64,000 bases of DNA, from NCBI GenBank assembly GCA_935421135.1, contig OW285187.1, positions 4,278,001 through 4,342,000 on the forward strand, given 5' to 3'. Under the pieces are notes generated by a model that searched no databases, had not been told where the DNA came from, and was given only the letters and a program-made list of their open reading frames with translations. The position numbers were made by a program, and so were the translations under genes. The stretch comes from Bugulina stolonifera (taxonomy: Eukaryota; Bryozoa; Gymnolaemata; Cheilostomatida; Bugulidae). Within the stretch, counting starts at the first letter, position 1; the number at the start of each line of letters is the position of its first letter. Positions 1 through 8,006 of this stretch are shown piece after piece.

Positions 1-17
1 TACCAGGTTATATAATA

Positions 18-23
18 TAATAT
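18..23. repeat. Target-site duplication TAATAT, left copy
   Basis: Directly abuts the left end of the Polinton. The identical hexamer sits at 15073-15078 after the right end, as expected for integrase-mediated Polinton insertion. Confidence 0.9.
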
Positions 24-162
24 AGTAGTATAGACTCGCCGGTTCTGGAACACCCCCCTAACAAGACTGATTTTAGGGTCGCGCTTGAGTAATTTATGAC
101 AGCCTAGACTACCTAGGCTGCTAATTGAGATTTAGGGTTAAAGCTAGCTATGTATAATAAAT

Positions 163-492
163 ATGGGAGAGAGGAAGCTAGTACCTTTTACTATTGCTGG
201 GAAAGAATTTATCCCTGACACCCAGTCGATCGTAGTAACAAAGTTGAGAGACCTGGCTGAACAAAGGCCTTACGAGGTTGTAGAGGTAGACCCTGATATA
301 ACTAGGTATGGCGATCATATTGTGACACTGAGAGATCTTGAGGAGGGTAGGTTTTTGAAAGTTTACATGGGAGCCCGGTTTATGAATAGATGTCAGCCGG
401 GTAAAGTACTAGTTTATAATGGTAAAGTTCCACTGAAAAATGGCTCTGGTCATACATATCATGACATTAGTTGGTATACCCGTAAGGAATAA
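163..492 (+). CDS. 109-aa Polinton protein encoded inside the left inverted repeat
   Basis: I do not recognise this protein. It is 109 aa, mixed charge, with no membrane segment, and looks like a small soluble domain; the middle has a basic-aromatic stretch (RFLKVYMGARFMNRCQPGK). It lies wholly inside the inverted repeat, so the element carries two identical copies, reading inward from each end. The start is ATG at 163, two bases beyond an AATAAAT stretch, a variant of the leader before most other Polinton genes. The stop is followed by a hairpin at 503-530. Complete identity of the two copies reflects homogenisation or recent insertion and does not by itself show selection. A role in end recognition or early regulation is only a guess from location. 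Confidence 0.75.
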   Translation: MGERKLVPFTIAGKEFIPDTQSIVVTKLRDLAEQRPYEVVEVDPDITRYGDHIVTLRDLEEGRFLKVYMGARFMNRCQPGKVLVYNGKVPLKNGSGHTYHDISWYTRKE

Positions 493-502
493 GTAGCTGT
501 GT

Positions 503-530
503 GTCCATATAGGTAAACGCCTATATAGAC
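503..530 (+). terminator. Hairpin 3' of the left inverted-repeat gene
   Basis: Two 11-nt arms (503-513 and 520-530) pair with one mismatch around a 6-nt loop, eleven bases after the stop of the 109-aa gene. The loop bases differ between the two inverted repeats while the arms are preserved. This suits a transcript 3'-end signal like those between the convergent genes of this element. Confidence 0.5.
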
Positions 531-587
531 AGACATAATTATTGGTAGCACGTATCCTCGGGACGTCGCTTCCTATTATCACGTCGT

Positions 588-833
588 CTACGGTTCTCGG
601 TCGACTAGTCCGCTGACTAGATCGTTAAGATCGTCTACGCGACCCGACGTTACCACGTAATCGGGACTAGAGGCTACAGCGCCGACGAATCCGTTACCTT
701 GTTTTATCAGAGATACGCCCAAAGTACGAACGGCCGCTTCGTCGAACGCGTTATATTCCGTGTTGAGAGCTTCGTACCCGACCGCTTTCATGACCCGGAC
801 GTCGCAGACCTCGGTGGCCTTTGGCTCAGACAA
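588..833 (-). CDS. Doubtful 81-codon open frame between inverted repeat and polymerase
   Basis: The open frame is noticeably richer in G+C and CpG than its surroundings and would be convergent with the inverted-repeat gene and divergent from the polymerase, fitting the element's layout. However, the full frame starts with TTG; no in-frame ATG lies upstream before a stop. The first internal ATG would give about 67 residues and lacks the TAAATG context of the other genes. The product has no recognised motif. It may be a decayed gene or non-coding sequence. Confidence 0.25.
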   Translation of the reverse strand: MSEPKATEVCDVRVMKAVGYEALNTEYNAFDEAAVRTLGVSLIKQGNGFVGAVASSPDYVVTSGRVDDLNDLVSGLVDREP

Positions 834-871
834 TTGAAAAATATAGTTAAAGAAAATTTAGTATACAATAA

Positions 872-3800
872 ATGGAGAAGAGAGATATATCAACAGTCAA
901 AGACTTGAGAGCCTTGGTCAAACAGCGAGGCCTGAAAGGGTACTCGAGAATGACTAAAGCTGAGCTATCGGAAAAGTTACAAAGCGATGGAGGTATAGCG
1001 AGGTGGATGAACAGCTTTGGTAGCGTTGTGCCTAAACCTAAGTCTGACTCTGAGTATGCCTACAGAGAGAGGGGTAGACAGTTGGGCATTAGAAACTATG
1101 ACAAGATGTCAATGCCGAATTTAAGGCGAAGGGTAGACGCGACAAGCTACAGGCGCTTTCAAGATCGTGGAGAAAAAGAGCTGCGTTATATAGCTTCGCA
1201 GTGGGCCAAAGATTCTGATGAAATTGTGAATAATGTCCGAGGGAAGCTGGGTAAGATGAATAAGACTAAACTGGCGCAGCTATTCCCAGAAACTAGGGAT
1301 ATGAAGCGTGCTGCCGCGCGCCATTATGCCCAGGGTAGGTTTGACCAACAATTCCAAAGAGATTTTAGATTATTGGGAAAAGTGATGGGCTACGATCGTA
1401 TGGGGAAGAGAGCTCTGCTAAACAGGGTTATGCCTAGCCTGGTAGAAACTGACCGAGCTATAAATGGGTTCTTTAGGACGTACACTTTAGCCGGGAGAGA
1501 TCGTTTGGGAGCATCGGAATATCTGGACATGGTAAAGGAGAGGGTACTACGTCAGCTGCGTCACCTGATAAAGACTGAGCAGGGAGTTAGCTTTTCAGTA
1601 AATCTACTCTCTGAGTTTCAGCGTATAGACGAGACAACGGGAGATACTATATTGACCAACCCTCCGCATCATATACGGACTAAAAAGTTAGTGCTAACAC
1701 CGAGCACGGACTTGGAAGCCGTATACAGGGAAGTTGTAGAAATAATTAAGGAGAAGATTGCCAATTTTACGGAAAAAGGAAGCAACTGGATCTTTAAGAG
1801 AGTTGTGGAAATGGAGGTAAGCACTAATTGGTGGCGACCGCTGCGTGGTTCATCATACATGGAGCTGCCCAAATTTCTAAAGAGCAAGAAGGCCATCGTA
1901 AATCCACAAAATAAGGATGAGGAATGTTTTAAATGGGCGCTGCTAGCGGCACTACATCCAGCTAATAAAAACCCTCAGCGTATAAGTCACTATACAGAAC
2001 ATGTTGATAAGTACAACTGGAAAGGTATTAAGTTCCCGGCTAGCTCTAAAGACATTGAGAAATTCGAGCGAAACAATCCGGACATTGGTATAAACCTCTT
2101 GAGCTACTACAAACGCCCTGAGAAAAGTTCTGTAATATATCCATTGCGGGCTGAAAAGACCGGTCGGAAGACAATTGTGAATCTGATGCTCCTACAAGAG
2201 GCGGTAGATGTAGAAGGCAAGATTCAAACTCGTAGCCACTATTGCTGTGTCAGAGACATGAGTCGACTGCTATCTCTGCAGGTGAGTAAAAATGAGCACC
2301 GACGCCAGATATGTATGAACTGTCTATGCTCTTTTGGTACTAATAGAGAAGAGCACCAACGCACAGCTTTAGAGAAACTGAAGGCTCACCAAGAATGGTG
2401 CTTTCAGAACGACTGTGTGAAGGTGGACCTCTTACCCAGAACTAAGGAAGTCAAAAATCCTGATGGTAGCGCCAGCGCGAAAGAAGTGACGATCAAGTTC
2501 ACTAACCATCATAAGAAAATGCGAGTGCCCATAGTGATGGTTGCTGATGCCGAAGCGTTTAACACTCCCATCCAGTCGTGTCAACCAGACCCTGAGAAGC
2601 CGTATACCCAGAAACTTAGTAAGCACGATGCGAGTGGGTTTTGCCTACACGTTGAGGAAGATAGCGGTGACTCGGAGACGCTCATGTACAATTGTAAACC
2701 GGGCGAGAGTAGCGATGACGTAGCGCGTGGATACCTTGATATGTTGGTGAAAAAGGTAGAGGAATTATACGCCAAGTACAAGGACAAAAAGAATATGGTT
2801 ATGACAGATGGAGATGTCCAGCGACACAAGGAAGCTACGACCTGCCACATTTGTGAGGAACTTCTAGGCGATGACACGGTGCGTGACCATTGTCATGTTA
2901 CTGGAAAGTATCGCGGGCCGGCTCATAACGTGTGCAATCTCAGATATCGAATGCCAAAGTTTATTCCGGTCCTGTTTCACAATCTATCAGGTTATGACTC
3001 TAAACTGTTTGTACGACAACTAGCCAAGTACGAGGGGAGGCTGACAGTTATCCCCCATACAGAGGAGAACTACATTTCGTTCTCGAAGCACTTGGTGGTA
3101 GACAAACGAACAAAGGAAAACAAAAAGACTGGTAAAATGGAAGAGGTGGACGTGACGTTCGAAATCCGGTTTTTAGACAGCTACCGATTCCTCTTAGACT
3201 CGCTCGACAATTTAGTGAAGGGTCTAAAACCTGAAGACTTCAGAGCTTTGAAGAAAGCGTACCCAGAAGAGAAGCAGCACAAGCTCCTTTTAAAGAAAGG
3301 CGTGTTTCCGTACGACTGGTTTGATGGACCTGAGCGACTGAAAGAAAAGCAACTCCCGCCTAAAGACAAGTTCTACTCTCGACTATACGACAGCTGGATA
3401 GGAACGGAGGACTACGAACGTGTCCAAAGCGTGTGGAAAGAGTTTGATATGAAGACCTTCCAAGAGTATCATGACCTCTATCTAAAAACTGATACACTCC
3501 TGTTAATGGATGTGATACAGAGGTTCCGTAAAAATTGCCTAGAAAAATATGGCCTTGATCCGATGTGGTACTATACCGCACCGGGTCTAACATGGGATGC
3601 GGGGCTGAAATATACCCGCCTGGAGTACGAACCGATTCGCGACGTGGAGATGTTGCTTATGTTAGAGAACGGGGTACGCGGTGGAATAACGCAGGTTAGC
3701 ACTCGCCACGCTAAGGCCAACAACAAGTACATGGCTACACACGATCCGACTAAGCCGAAGAGATACATAAAATATCTGGATGCTAATAACCAGTACGGTT

Positions 3801-5017
3801 GGGCTATGAAGCAGAAGCTACCAACGAGCAAGCTGGAGTGGATGAATGATGAGGAGCTGAAGGACTGGCGAAAGCATCCTTGCTTTTTGGAGGTAGACTT
3901 GACGTACCCGAAGAAACTCCACGATCGACACAACTGCTTTCCCCTGGCCGTCGAAAACCTAAAAATTAACAAGAGCAACAAGCTGGTAGCTAACCTGAGA
4001 GACAAGAAAAATTACGTTGTTCACTATGCCGCTCTAGAGCTATATCTAAGACTGGGCATGCGACTAACTAAGGTTCACAGGGGGATAAAGTTCGAAGAAA
4101 GTTCCAAGCTGGGTAAGTACATCGACTTTAACACCAATGAGAGGATCAAGGCCAAGGCTGCAGGTGATAAGGCGAGTGAAAATCTGTACAAGCTCATGAA
4201 CAATAGTCTGTACGGCAAGACAATAGAGAATGTCCGGAATCGTGTCGACATTCGGTTCGTAACCGAAGAGAGGCAAGCGGAAAAATTAACAGCGGAACCA
4301 AACTACGACCGGGCTACAATCTTTGATAAAAACTTTGTAGCCGTCCACATGCGTAGGACCACGGTGCTATTCGACAAGCCCATATACGTCGGTGCAGCTG
4401 TCCTAGACCTGTCTAAGACCTTGATGTACAACTTCCATTACCTATACATGAAGACAAAGTATGGCTCTCGTGTGAAGTTGGCATACATGGACACGGATAG
4501 TTTTGTATACATAGTAGAAACGGAAGACTTCTACAAGGACATCGCTCCTGACGTGGAAAGGTTATTTGACACTAGCAACTATCCAGATAACCATCCGTCA
4601 GGGATACCGGCAGGCGTCAACAACAAAGTGGTCGGCATGTTTAAGGATGAGGCTAATGGTAAGATCATAGAAGAATTTGTAGGGCTGCGCCCAAAGATGT
4701 ATGCCTATAGAATAGGTGACAAAGTGACTAAAAAGGCTAAGGGGGTGACTAGGTCAGTGACTCAGAAAGGCCTCACGTTTGACGACTATAAGTCCGTCTT
4801 ATACGAGCATGCGGACTGGCTACAGACTCAAAGGTCTTTGACTCCTCAAGCCGAACCGGCACCCACGCAGTCGAGAGAGATGATGCGCATTGGCAGTGAA
4901 CGACTCCGACTCTACCTGATGCGCTCAAAAAAGATAGCGCTGTCCGCAGATGATGACAAGCGCTATATCGTCGATGGAATAGATACGTTAGCACACGGTC
5001 ACTGGAGGATTGTATAA
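872..5017 (+). CDS. Protein-primed family-B DNA polymerase (Polinton pPolB)
   Basis: A 1381-residue polymerase expected to replicate the element from its ends by protein priming. The N terminus (about 9-190) has three SAP-like helical DNA-binding motifs of the form LGxxxYxxMxKxxL. A conserved Polinton block near CFKWALLAALHP follows, then a CxxC zinc motif. The exonuclease acidic pair is D559/E561 (VADAEAF), and the second exonuclease motif is FHNLSGYDSK. Between them, about 658-695, sits an endonuclease-VII-like zinc element (CHIC, then RDHCHVTGKYRG, then CN). Polymerase motifs are present: A as LDANNQYG (D970), B as KLMNNSLYG (K1107 onward), C as DTDS (1207-1210), then RPKMY. The start ATG follows ACAATAA, giving AATAAATG. 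The next gene begins three bases after its stop. No disrupted catalytic residue was seen. Confidence 0.95.
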   Translation: MEKRDISTVKDLRALVKQRGLKGYSRMTKAELSEKLQSDGGIARWMNSFGSVVPKPKSDSEYAYRERGRQLGIRNYDKMSMPNLRRRVDATSYRRFQDRGEKELRYIASQWAKDSDEIVNNVRGKLGKMNKTKLAQLFPETRDMKRAAARHYAQGRFDQQFQRDFRLLGKVMGYDRMGKRALLNRVMPSLVETDRAINGFFRTYTLAGRDRLGASEYLDMVKERVLRQLRHLIKTEQGVSFSVNLLSEFQRIDETTGDTILTNPPHHIRTKKLVLTPSTDLEAVYREVVEIIKEKIANFTEKGSNWIFKRVVEMEVSTNWWRPLRGSSYMELPKFLKSKKAIVNPQNKDEECFKWALLAALHPANKNPQRISHYTEHVDKYNWKGIKFPASSKDIEKFERNNPDIGINLLSYYKRPEKSSVIYPLRAEKTGRKTIVNLMLLQEAVDVEGKIQTRSHYCCVRDMSRLLSLQVSKNEHRRQICMNCLCSFGTNREEHQRTALEKLKAHQEWCFQNDCVKVDLLPRTKEVKNPDGSASAKEVTIKFTNHHKKMRVPIVMVADAEAFNTPIQSCQPDPEKPYTQKLSKHDASGFCLHVEEDSGDSETLMYNCKPGESSDDVARGYLDMLVKKVEELYAKYKDKKNMVMTDGDVQRHKEATTCHICEELLGDDTVRDHCHVTGKYRGPAHNVCNLRYRMPKFIPVLFHNLSGYDSKLFVRQLAKYEGRLTVIPHTEENYISFSKHLVVDKRTKENKKTGKMEEVDVTFEIRFLDSYRFLLDSLDNLVKGLKPEDFRALKKAYPEEKQHKLLLKKGVFPYDWFDGPERLKEKQLPPKDKFYSRLYDSWIGTEDYERVQSVWKEFDMKTFQEYHDLYLKTDTLLLMDVIQRFRKNCLEKYGLDPMWYYTAPGLTWDAGLKYTRLEYEPIRDVEMLLMLENGVRGGITQVSTRHAKANNKYMATHDPTKPKRYIKYLDANNQYGWAMKQKLPTSKLEWMNDEELKDWRKHPCFLEVDLTYPKKLHDRHNCFPLAVENLKINKSNKLVANLRDKKNYVVHYAALELYLRLGMRLTKVHRGIKFEESSKLGKYIDFNTNERIKAKAAGDKASENLYKLMNNSLYGKTIENVRNRVDIRFVTEERQAEKLTAEPNYDRATIFDKNFVAVHMRRTTVLFDKPIYVGAAVLDLSKTLMYNFHYLYMKTKYGSRVKLAYMDTDSFVYIVETEDFYKDIAPDVERLFDTSNYPDNHPSGIPAGVNNKVVGMFKDEANGKIIEEFVGLRPKMYAYRIGDKVTKKAKGVTRSVTQKGLTFDDYKSVLYEHADWLQTQRSLTPQAEPAPTQSREMMRIGSERLRLYLMRSKKIALSADDDKRYIVDGIDTLAHGHWRIV

Positions 5018-5020
5018 TAA

Positions 5021-5257
5021 ATGGACAAACAAATAGCTATGCAACTTTTGGATATGGTAAGACCTCCAGTAGTCTACGATACGTACATACCATCACGACA
5101 GCGATATACGGTAGGAGGTTATAGTATGCAGAAATACGAACCCCCGAGACCAAAGCTATCCGAACTTCGATCAAAAGCCAAGTCACTGGGTATCAAGGGA
5201 TATTACAAAATGAGAAAGAACGAACTGACAGAGGCCCTGTCTCCCTCTGCGGGGTAA
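5021..5257 (+). CDS. 78-aa SAP-like putative DNA-binding protein
   Basis: The C-terminal half (about residues 47-75) is a two-helix SAP-like motif with LGIKGYYKMRKNELTEAL, matching the motifs at the N terminus of the polymerase encoded just upstream. The N-terminal half is polar and proline-containing with no recognised fold. The gene starts three bases after the polymerase stop within TAATAAATG, so the two probably belong to one transcription unit. Its stop codon abuts a perfect 10-bp hairpin. DNA binding during replication or packaging is inferred from the motif and neighbour; a terminal-protein role is possible but unsupported by a visible priming residue. Confidence 0.75.
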   Translation: MDKQIAMQLLDMVRPPVVYDTYIPSRQRYTVGGYSMQKYEPPRPKLSELRSKAKSLGIKGYYKMRKNELTEALSPSAG

Positions 5258-5284
5258 TTTTTATACCTGTGTTGGGTATAAAAA
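5258..5284. terminator. Bidirectional hairpin between convergent genes (H1)
   Basis: The perfect 10-bp arms TTTTTATACC (5258-5267) and its reverse complement (5275-5284) flank a 7-nt loop and fill the gap between the stop codons at 5257 and 5288. Each strand reads TTTTTAT first on entering the hairpin. Confidence 0.6.
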
Positions 5285-5287
5285 CTA

Positions 5288-5857
5288 CTATTTTTTAATA
5301 TTCAAGAGCGACATGATGCGCTCACGTAGACCCTCCTCTAGATCTCCGGGTGGAGCCGTTGGCTGTACGAACGTCTTATCTATTTGTGCTAGCTGCTTAT
5401 CTAGATCACCCATGTCGTTCAGTATGACGGCGTACTCTTCGTGGTCGATTTTACCGTCTTCTATGAACTTTGACACGCGGTTCAGAATCGTATTCTTTTT
5501 AGACTTTAGCGCCTCAGCTTTCTTCTCATGCTTAGCCAACTTATTTCTTAACCGTTTTCTAGGCATCTCGAGGGCAAGCGCGACGGCCCCGGATGAAGCT
5601 GCTAGAATTCCCAGTGGCAGTGCTACTATAACGCCTACACCGGTGCTTGCCGTAACCGTTGCTCCTACACTACATCCTACAGCCATCACGGAAGATGTTC
5701 CCATAACACCCTCAACGACCTTGTTGATAAGCTTGTATCTTTTAATCAGAGACTTTCTAGCCTCACACCTGCTTTCTAGGGTAGATCGAATACGGTCTAG
5801 CTCCGTCATTCTATATCTACCCGTGTCTTCCAAGTTGGGATATACCTTATTAGACAT
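5288..5857 (-). CDS. 189-aa two-segment membrane protein of the Polinton
   Basis: Function unknown. A polar, basic N terminus (1-45) is followed by a long Gly/Ala/Val-rich hydrophobic stretch (about 51-96) able to form two membrane segments, then a basic cluster (PRKRLRNKLAKHEKKAE) and a charged, probably coiled-coil C terminus with a helical acidic patch. The start lies in TATAATAAATG, the signature leader of this element. It is divergent from the integrase across a 133-bp region of 20-bp repeats and convergent with the 78-aa gene at hairpin H1. A virion-membrane or host-membrane role is plausible but only inferred. Confidence 0.75.
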   Translation of the reverse strand: MSNKVYPNLEDTGRYRMTELDRIRSTLESRCEARKSLIKRYKLINKVVEGVMGTSSVMAVGCSVGATVTASTGVGVIVALPLGILAASSGAVALALEMPRKRLRNKLAKHEKKAEALKSKKNTILNRVSKFIEDGKIDHEEYAVILNDMGDLDKQLAQIDKTFVQPTAPPGDLEEGLRERIMSLLNIKK

Positions 5858-5897
5858 TTATTATAAGAGAAAAGTGTGGTGTGGTAATCTAGGTAGA

Positions 5898-5990
5898 ATT
5901 TCTGTAATTTCCATAAAATTACCGTAATTTCTATAAAATTACCGTAATTTCTATAAAATTACCGTAATTCCCATAAAATTACTGTAATAA
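5898..5990 (+). promoter_or_regulatory. 20-bp direct repeats with dyad symmetry upstream of integrase
   Basis: ATTACCGTAAT occurs at 5918, 5938 and 5958, with the variant ATTACTGTAAT at 5978 and a degraded copy near 5898, on an exact 20-bp period. Each core is an inverted repeat (ATTAC, one base, GTAAT), and TATAAAA-like runs lie between cores. The last copy ends two bases before the integrase ATG. The array is also in the divergent leader of the 189-aa gene. It looks like a set of operator or activator sites on one face of the helix. Confidence 0.65.
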
Positions 5991-6923
5991 ATGGATCGAT
6001 TGCAGAAATTATATTATTCACCGTCGGGCTACCAGCGTGGCTCTACTGCTGCTGGAAGGCTACAGAAGAAAGTACCCGAGCTTACTAGACGCCAAATTCA
6101 GCAGTGGCTCGACCGGCAGCCTATTTACCAAATATATAAGGCCCCGCCTAAGACTATAAGGTTCCCTCATTACGCGCAAGACAAACCGAATCACACTCAT
6201 CAGATAGATTTACTATCTTTACCCGCGGATGGAAAATACAAGTACGCTCTAACGCTAACTGACATCGCCTCTCGATACAAAGAAGCAGAACCTTTGAAGA
6301 CTAAGACCGCTAAAGAAACGTCTGCCGCTATACAGAAGATATATGACAGGTCACCATTAAATTACCCCCAGACTATCATGTCGGATAAAGGACGAGAATT
6401 TATGGGAGAGTTTCGGACCCTGATGAGGGAACATAGCGTAAACAAGGTCGTCTCTCTAAATAAGAAGAAGGTGGCATTCGTAGAAAGATTTAACAAGTAC
6501 CTTGCTGAGAAGTTGTTCTCTCACCAATATGGCGAAGAAATGAAAACGAAGCGAACTAACAAAGAATGGGCGGGCAGACTATCGAAGGTAGTAGCGGCTA
6601 TGAATGATGAGGAAACTAGGATGATTGGGATGAAGCCTTCGGATGCGATAAAGCTAGACAAAGTTCCACAACCGAAGTACGAAAAAGAAGATATTCCCGA
6701 AGACCTGCCCATAGACGCCTTAGTAAGATATCTGTATAAGCCGGGCGAAGAACACAATGATACTCGTTATCGGGCTACTGACGCGATCTGGTCTGTCGAA
6801 GTGTATGAAATTGATGAGATTAAAACTTTTGAAAATCAGCCAACACTGTATACGCTACAAAATTTAGACGAGGAACGGACCTTTACAAAAGAGCAACTAC
6901 AAGTGGTACCGCCCGACACCTAA
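5991..6923 (+). CDS. Retrovirus-like integrase (Polinton RVE/DDE family)
   Basis: A 310-residue integrase expected to insert the element and create the 6-bp target duplication. The N terminus resembles other Polinton integrases (LYYSPSG, then RRQIQQWLDRQPIYQIYK). The catalytic core has D73 (HQIDLLSL), D132 (IMSDKGREF) and E165 (VAFVERFNKYL), giving spacing D-58-D-32-E. A C-terminal domain from about residue 245 contains the RY-to-WS chromo-like block (RYRATDAIWSVEVYEI) typical of the family. The start is ATG in GTAATAAATGG, immediately after four operator-like repeats. The stop lies in the first arm of hairpin H2. No break was seen. Confidence 0.95.
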   Translation: MDRLQKLYYSPSGYQRGSTAAGRLQKKVPELTRRQIQQWLDRQPIYQIYKAPPKTIRFPHYAQDKPNHTHQIDLLSLPADGKYKYALTLTDIASRYKEAEPLKTKTAKETSAAIQKIYDRSPLNYPQTIMSDKGREFMGEFRTLMREHSVNKVVSLNKKKVAFVERFNKYLAEKLFSHQYGEEMKTKRTNKEWAGRLSKVVAAMNDEETRMIGMKPSDAIKLDKVPQPKYEKEDIPEDLPIDALVRYLYKPGEEHNDTRYRATDAIWSVEVYEIDEIKTFENQPTLYTLQNLDEERTFTKEQLQVVPPDT

Positions 6924-6950
6924 TTTTTATACTTCACAAGTATAAAAATT
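6922..6950. terminator. Bidirectional hairpin between convergent genes (H2)
   Basis: A perfect 13-bp stem (6922-6934 with 6938-6950) and a 3-nt loop fill the gap between the integrase stop and the stop of the 75-aa gene at 6952. Each strand contains TTTTTAT in the entering arm. Confidence 0.65.
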
Positions 6951-6951
6951 T

Positions 6952-7179
6952 TTATACAAAGATTTTGTCAGGCAATGTCTTGCTATCTTGCAGGGTCTTT
7001 GTAATATAAGTAGCGGCTGCAACCTCTACAGCCAGCATACCTACACTTTTTAGTTTAAATTCTATTGGTCGTTCTTTAAAGCCGAAAGATTTCATAGCGT
7101 ATCTAGTAGCGACAATCCCGGCAGTGATTAGAGCGGCGTTGTACAGCCTGTTTCCAACATCTTTCATATTTGGTTCCAT
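6952..7179 (-). CDS. 75-aa membrane protein of the Polinton
   Basis: Two moderately hydrophobic segments (about 13-30 and 46-62) are separated by a basic linker containing KSFGFKERPIEFKLK. I do not recognise a family. It is the last gene of a five-gene minus-strand cassette (capsid, ATPase, 198, 92 and 75 aa) and its stop abuts hairpin H2. The ATG follows TTAATAAAG, so AATAAA is present but one base displaced from the usual TAAATG form. A small virion membrane protein is a reasonable inference from location. Confidence 0.65.
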   Translation of the reverse strand: MEPNMKDVGNRLYNAALITAGIVATRYAMKSFGFKERPIEFKLKSVGMLAVEVAAATYITKTLQDSKTLPDKIFV

Positions 7180-7192
7180 CTTTATTAATACA

Positions 7193-7471
7193 TTAAAACT
7201 TTCGTTTTTTAACGACAGGCTTGGGAGCTGGCGTATCTTCCGCAGGCTTGGGAGCTGGCGTAACCACTGCAGGCTTGGGTGTAGGTTTAAAATAGTAGAC
7301 TAGTCCCAGTATCACGATTATTCCTAGTCCAATATATTTGACGTTGTCCTTAGTTTGAGCTGGCGTCTCTTCTGGTTGCTTCACCGTTTCTGGCTGTATA
7401 TCTTTTAACTCAGAACTCGTCGTCTGTACCCGTCGGGGGTTCTTCGTCACAGTGATGGGTTGTTCCGTCAT
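7193..7471 (-). CDS. 92-aa single-pass membrane protein with Pro-Lys repeats
   Basis: A polar Thr/Gln-rich N terminus precedes one membrane segment (about 45-61, IGLGIIVILGLVYYF). Three imperfect TPAPKPA repeats and a basic tail (KKRKF) follow. The same Ala-Pro-Lys-Pro style repeat precedes the C-terminal membrane segment of the 443-aa protein, hinting at shared origin or partner. The start is in ATAATAAATG and lies inside the 3' end of the 198-aa gene (62-bp overlap in another frame). Function unknown; probably a structural membrane protein. Confidence 0.65.
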   Translation of the reverse strand: MTEQPITVTKNPRRVQTTSSELKDIQPETVKQPEETPAQTKDNVKYIGLGIIVILGLVYYFKPTPKPAVVTPAPKPAEDTPAPKPVVKKRKF

Positions 7472-8006
7472 TTATTATGTCAGAGTTTTTCGACCACAAA
7501 CGCTCGTAGTCTACGTGTATAGCCGTAGTGGCTACCAAAGAGGCTGGAGCCAGATATTTGCCGTAGCGGTAATATATAGATGGAAATACTTCGTTGACAA
7601 AGGCTTTAATGAACACGTCTTTATTCAAAGTCGACTCTAATTCATCCGGATTGTCTAGAGGTATTACCCTGGCGATGGACATTGTGTAAGCCTTGGTAAC
7701 CAGCTTAGTCATCTGCTCGCTAACGTTATCAATGACAGCCTGTTCGTGCTTGAGATACAACTTTTTAACGTCTTCACTAGACATTTTGTTAAGATCTTCT
7801 TCAGTCTTGACATGCGCCTGTGCAAGTCTAGATCGATACTTTTCTACTTCGGCGCTATGTTGCCGCGGTTCTTCTTCTGGCAGGGTAATGCTATCCATTT
7901 TATTAATACCAAAAACTTTCCTTGCAGCGAGGTACAGTCGTATCATGAAAAAAGTTGATACGCTAAAGAAGAGGAATCCACTAGCGTAGAAAATCTCTTC
8001 TATCAT
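7410..8006 (-). CDS. 198-aa N-terminally anchored Polinton protein
   Basis: One hydrophobic segment lies near the N terminus (about 8-28), followed by a charged helical region (about 45-110, Glu/Lys-rich, likely coiled coil) and a second domain with aromatic residues (YYRYGKYLAPASLVATTAIH). The tail is acidic. No recognised family. The start overlaps the ATPase stop as ATGA (4-bp overlap) in GATAAATG. The 3' end overlaps the 92-aa gene by 62 bp. Position in the capsid-ATPase cassette suggests a morphogenesis role. Confidence 0.7.
   Translation of the reverse strand: MIEEIFYASGFLFFSVSTFFMIRLYLAARKVFGINKMDSITLPEEEPRQHSAEVEKYRSRLAQAHVKTEEDLNKMSSEDVKKLYLKHEQAVIDNVSEQMTKLVTKAYTMSIARVIPLDNPDELESTLNKDVFIKAFVNEVFPSIYYRYGKYLAPASLVATTAIHVDYERLWSKNSDIINDGTTHHCDEEPPTGTDDEF

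Larger units (their letters stand above)
24..536 (+). repeat. Polinton left terminal inverted repeat (513 bp)
   Basis: This matches the reverse complement of 14560-15072 over the full 513 bp. The only differences I saw are two bases in the hairpin loop at 514-519. It contains the whole 109-aa gene and its 3' hairpin. The inner boundary is where the match stops after AGACAGACAT. Confidence 0.95.

Noticed and set aside
3571..4005. 144-codon minus-strand frame inside the polymerase gene
   Set aside because: Shadow frame opposite the polymerase motifs; no leader motif and no recognisable domain.
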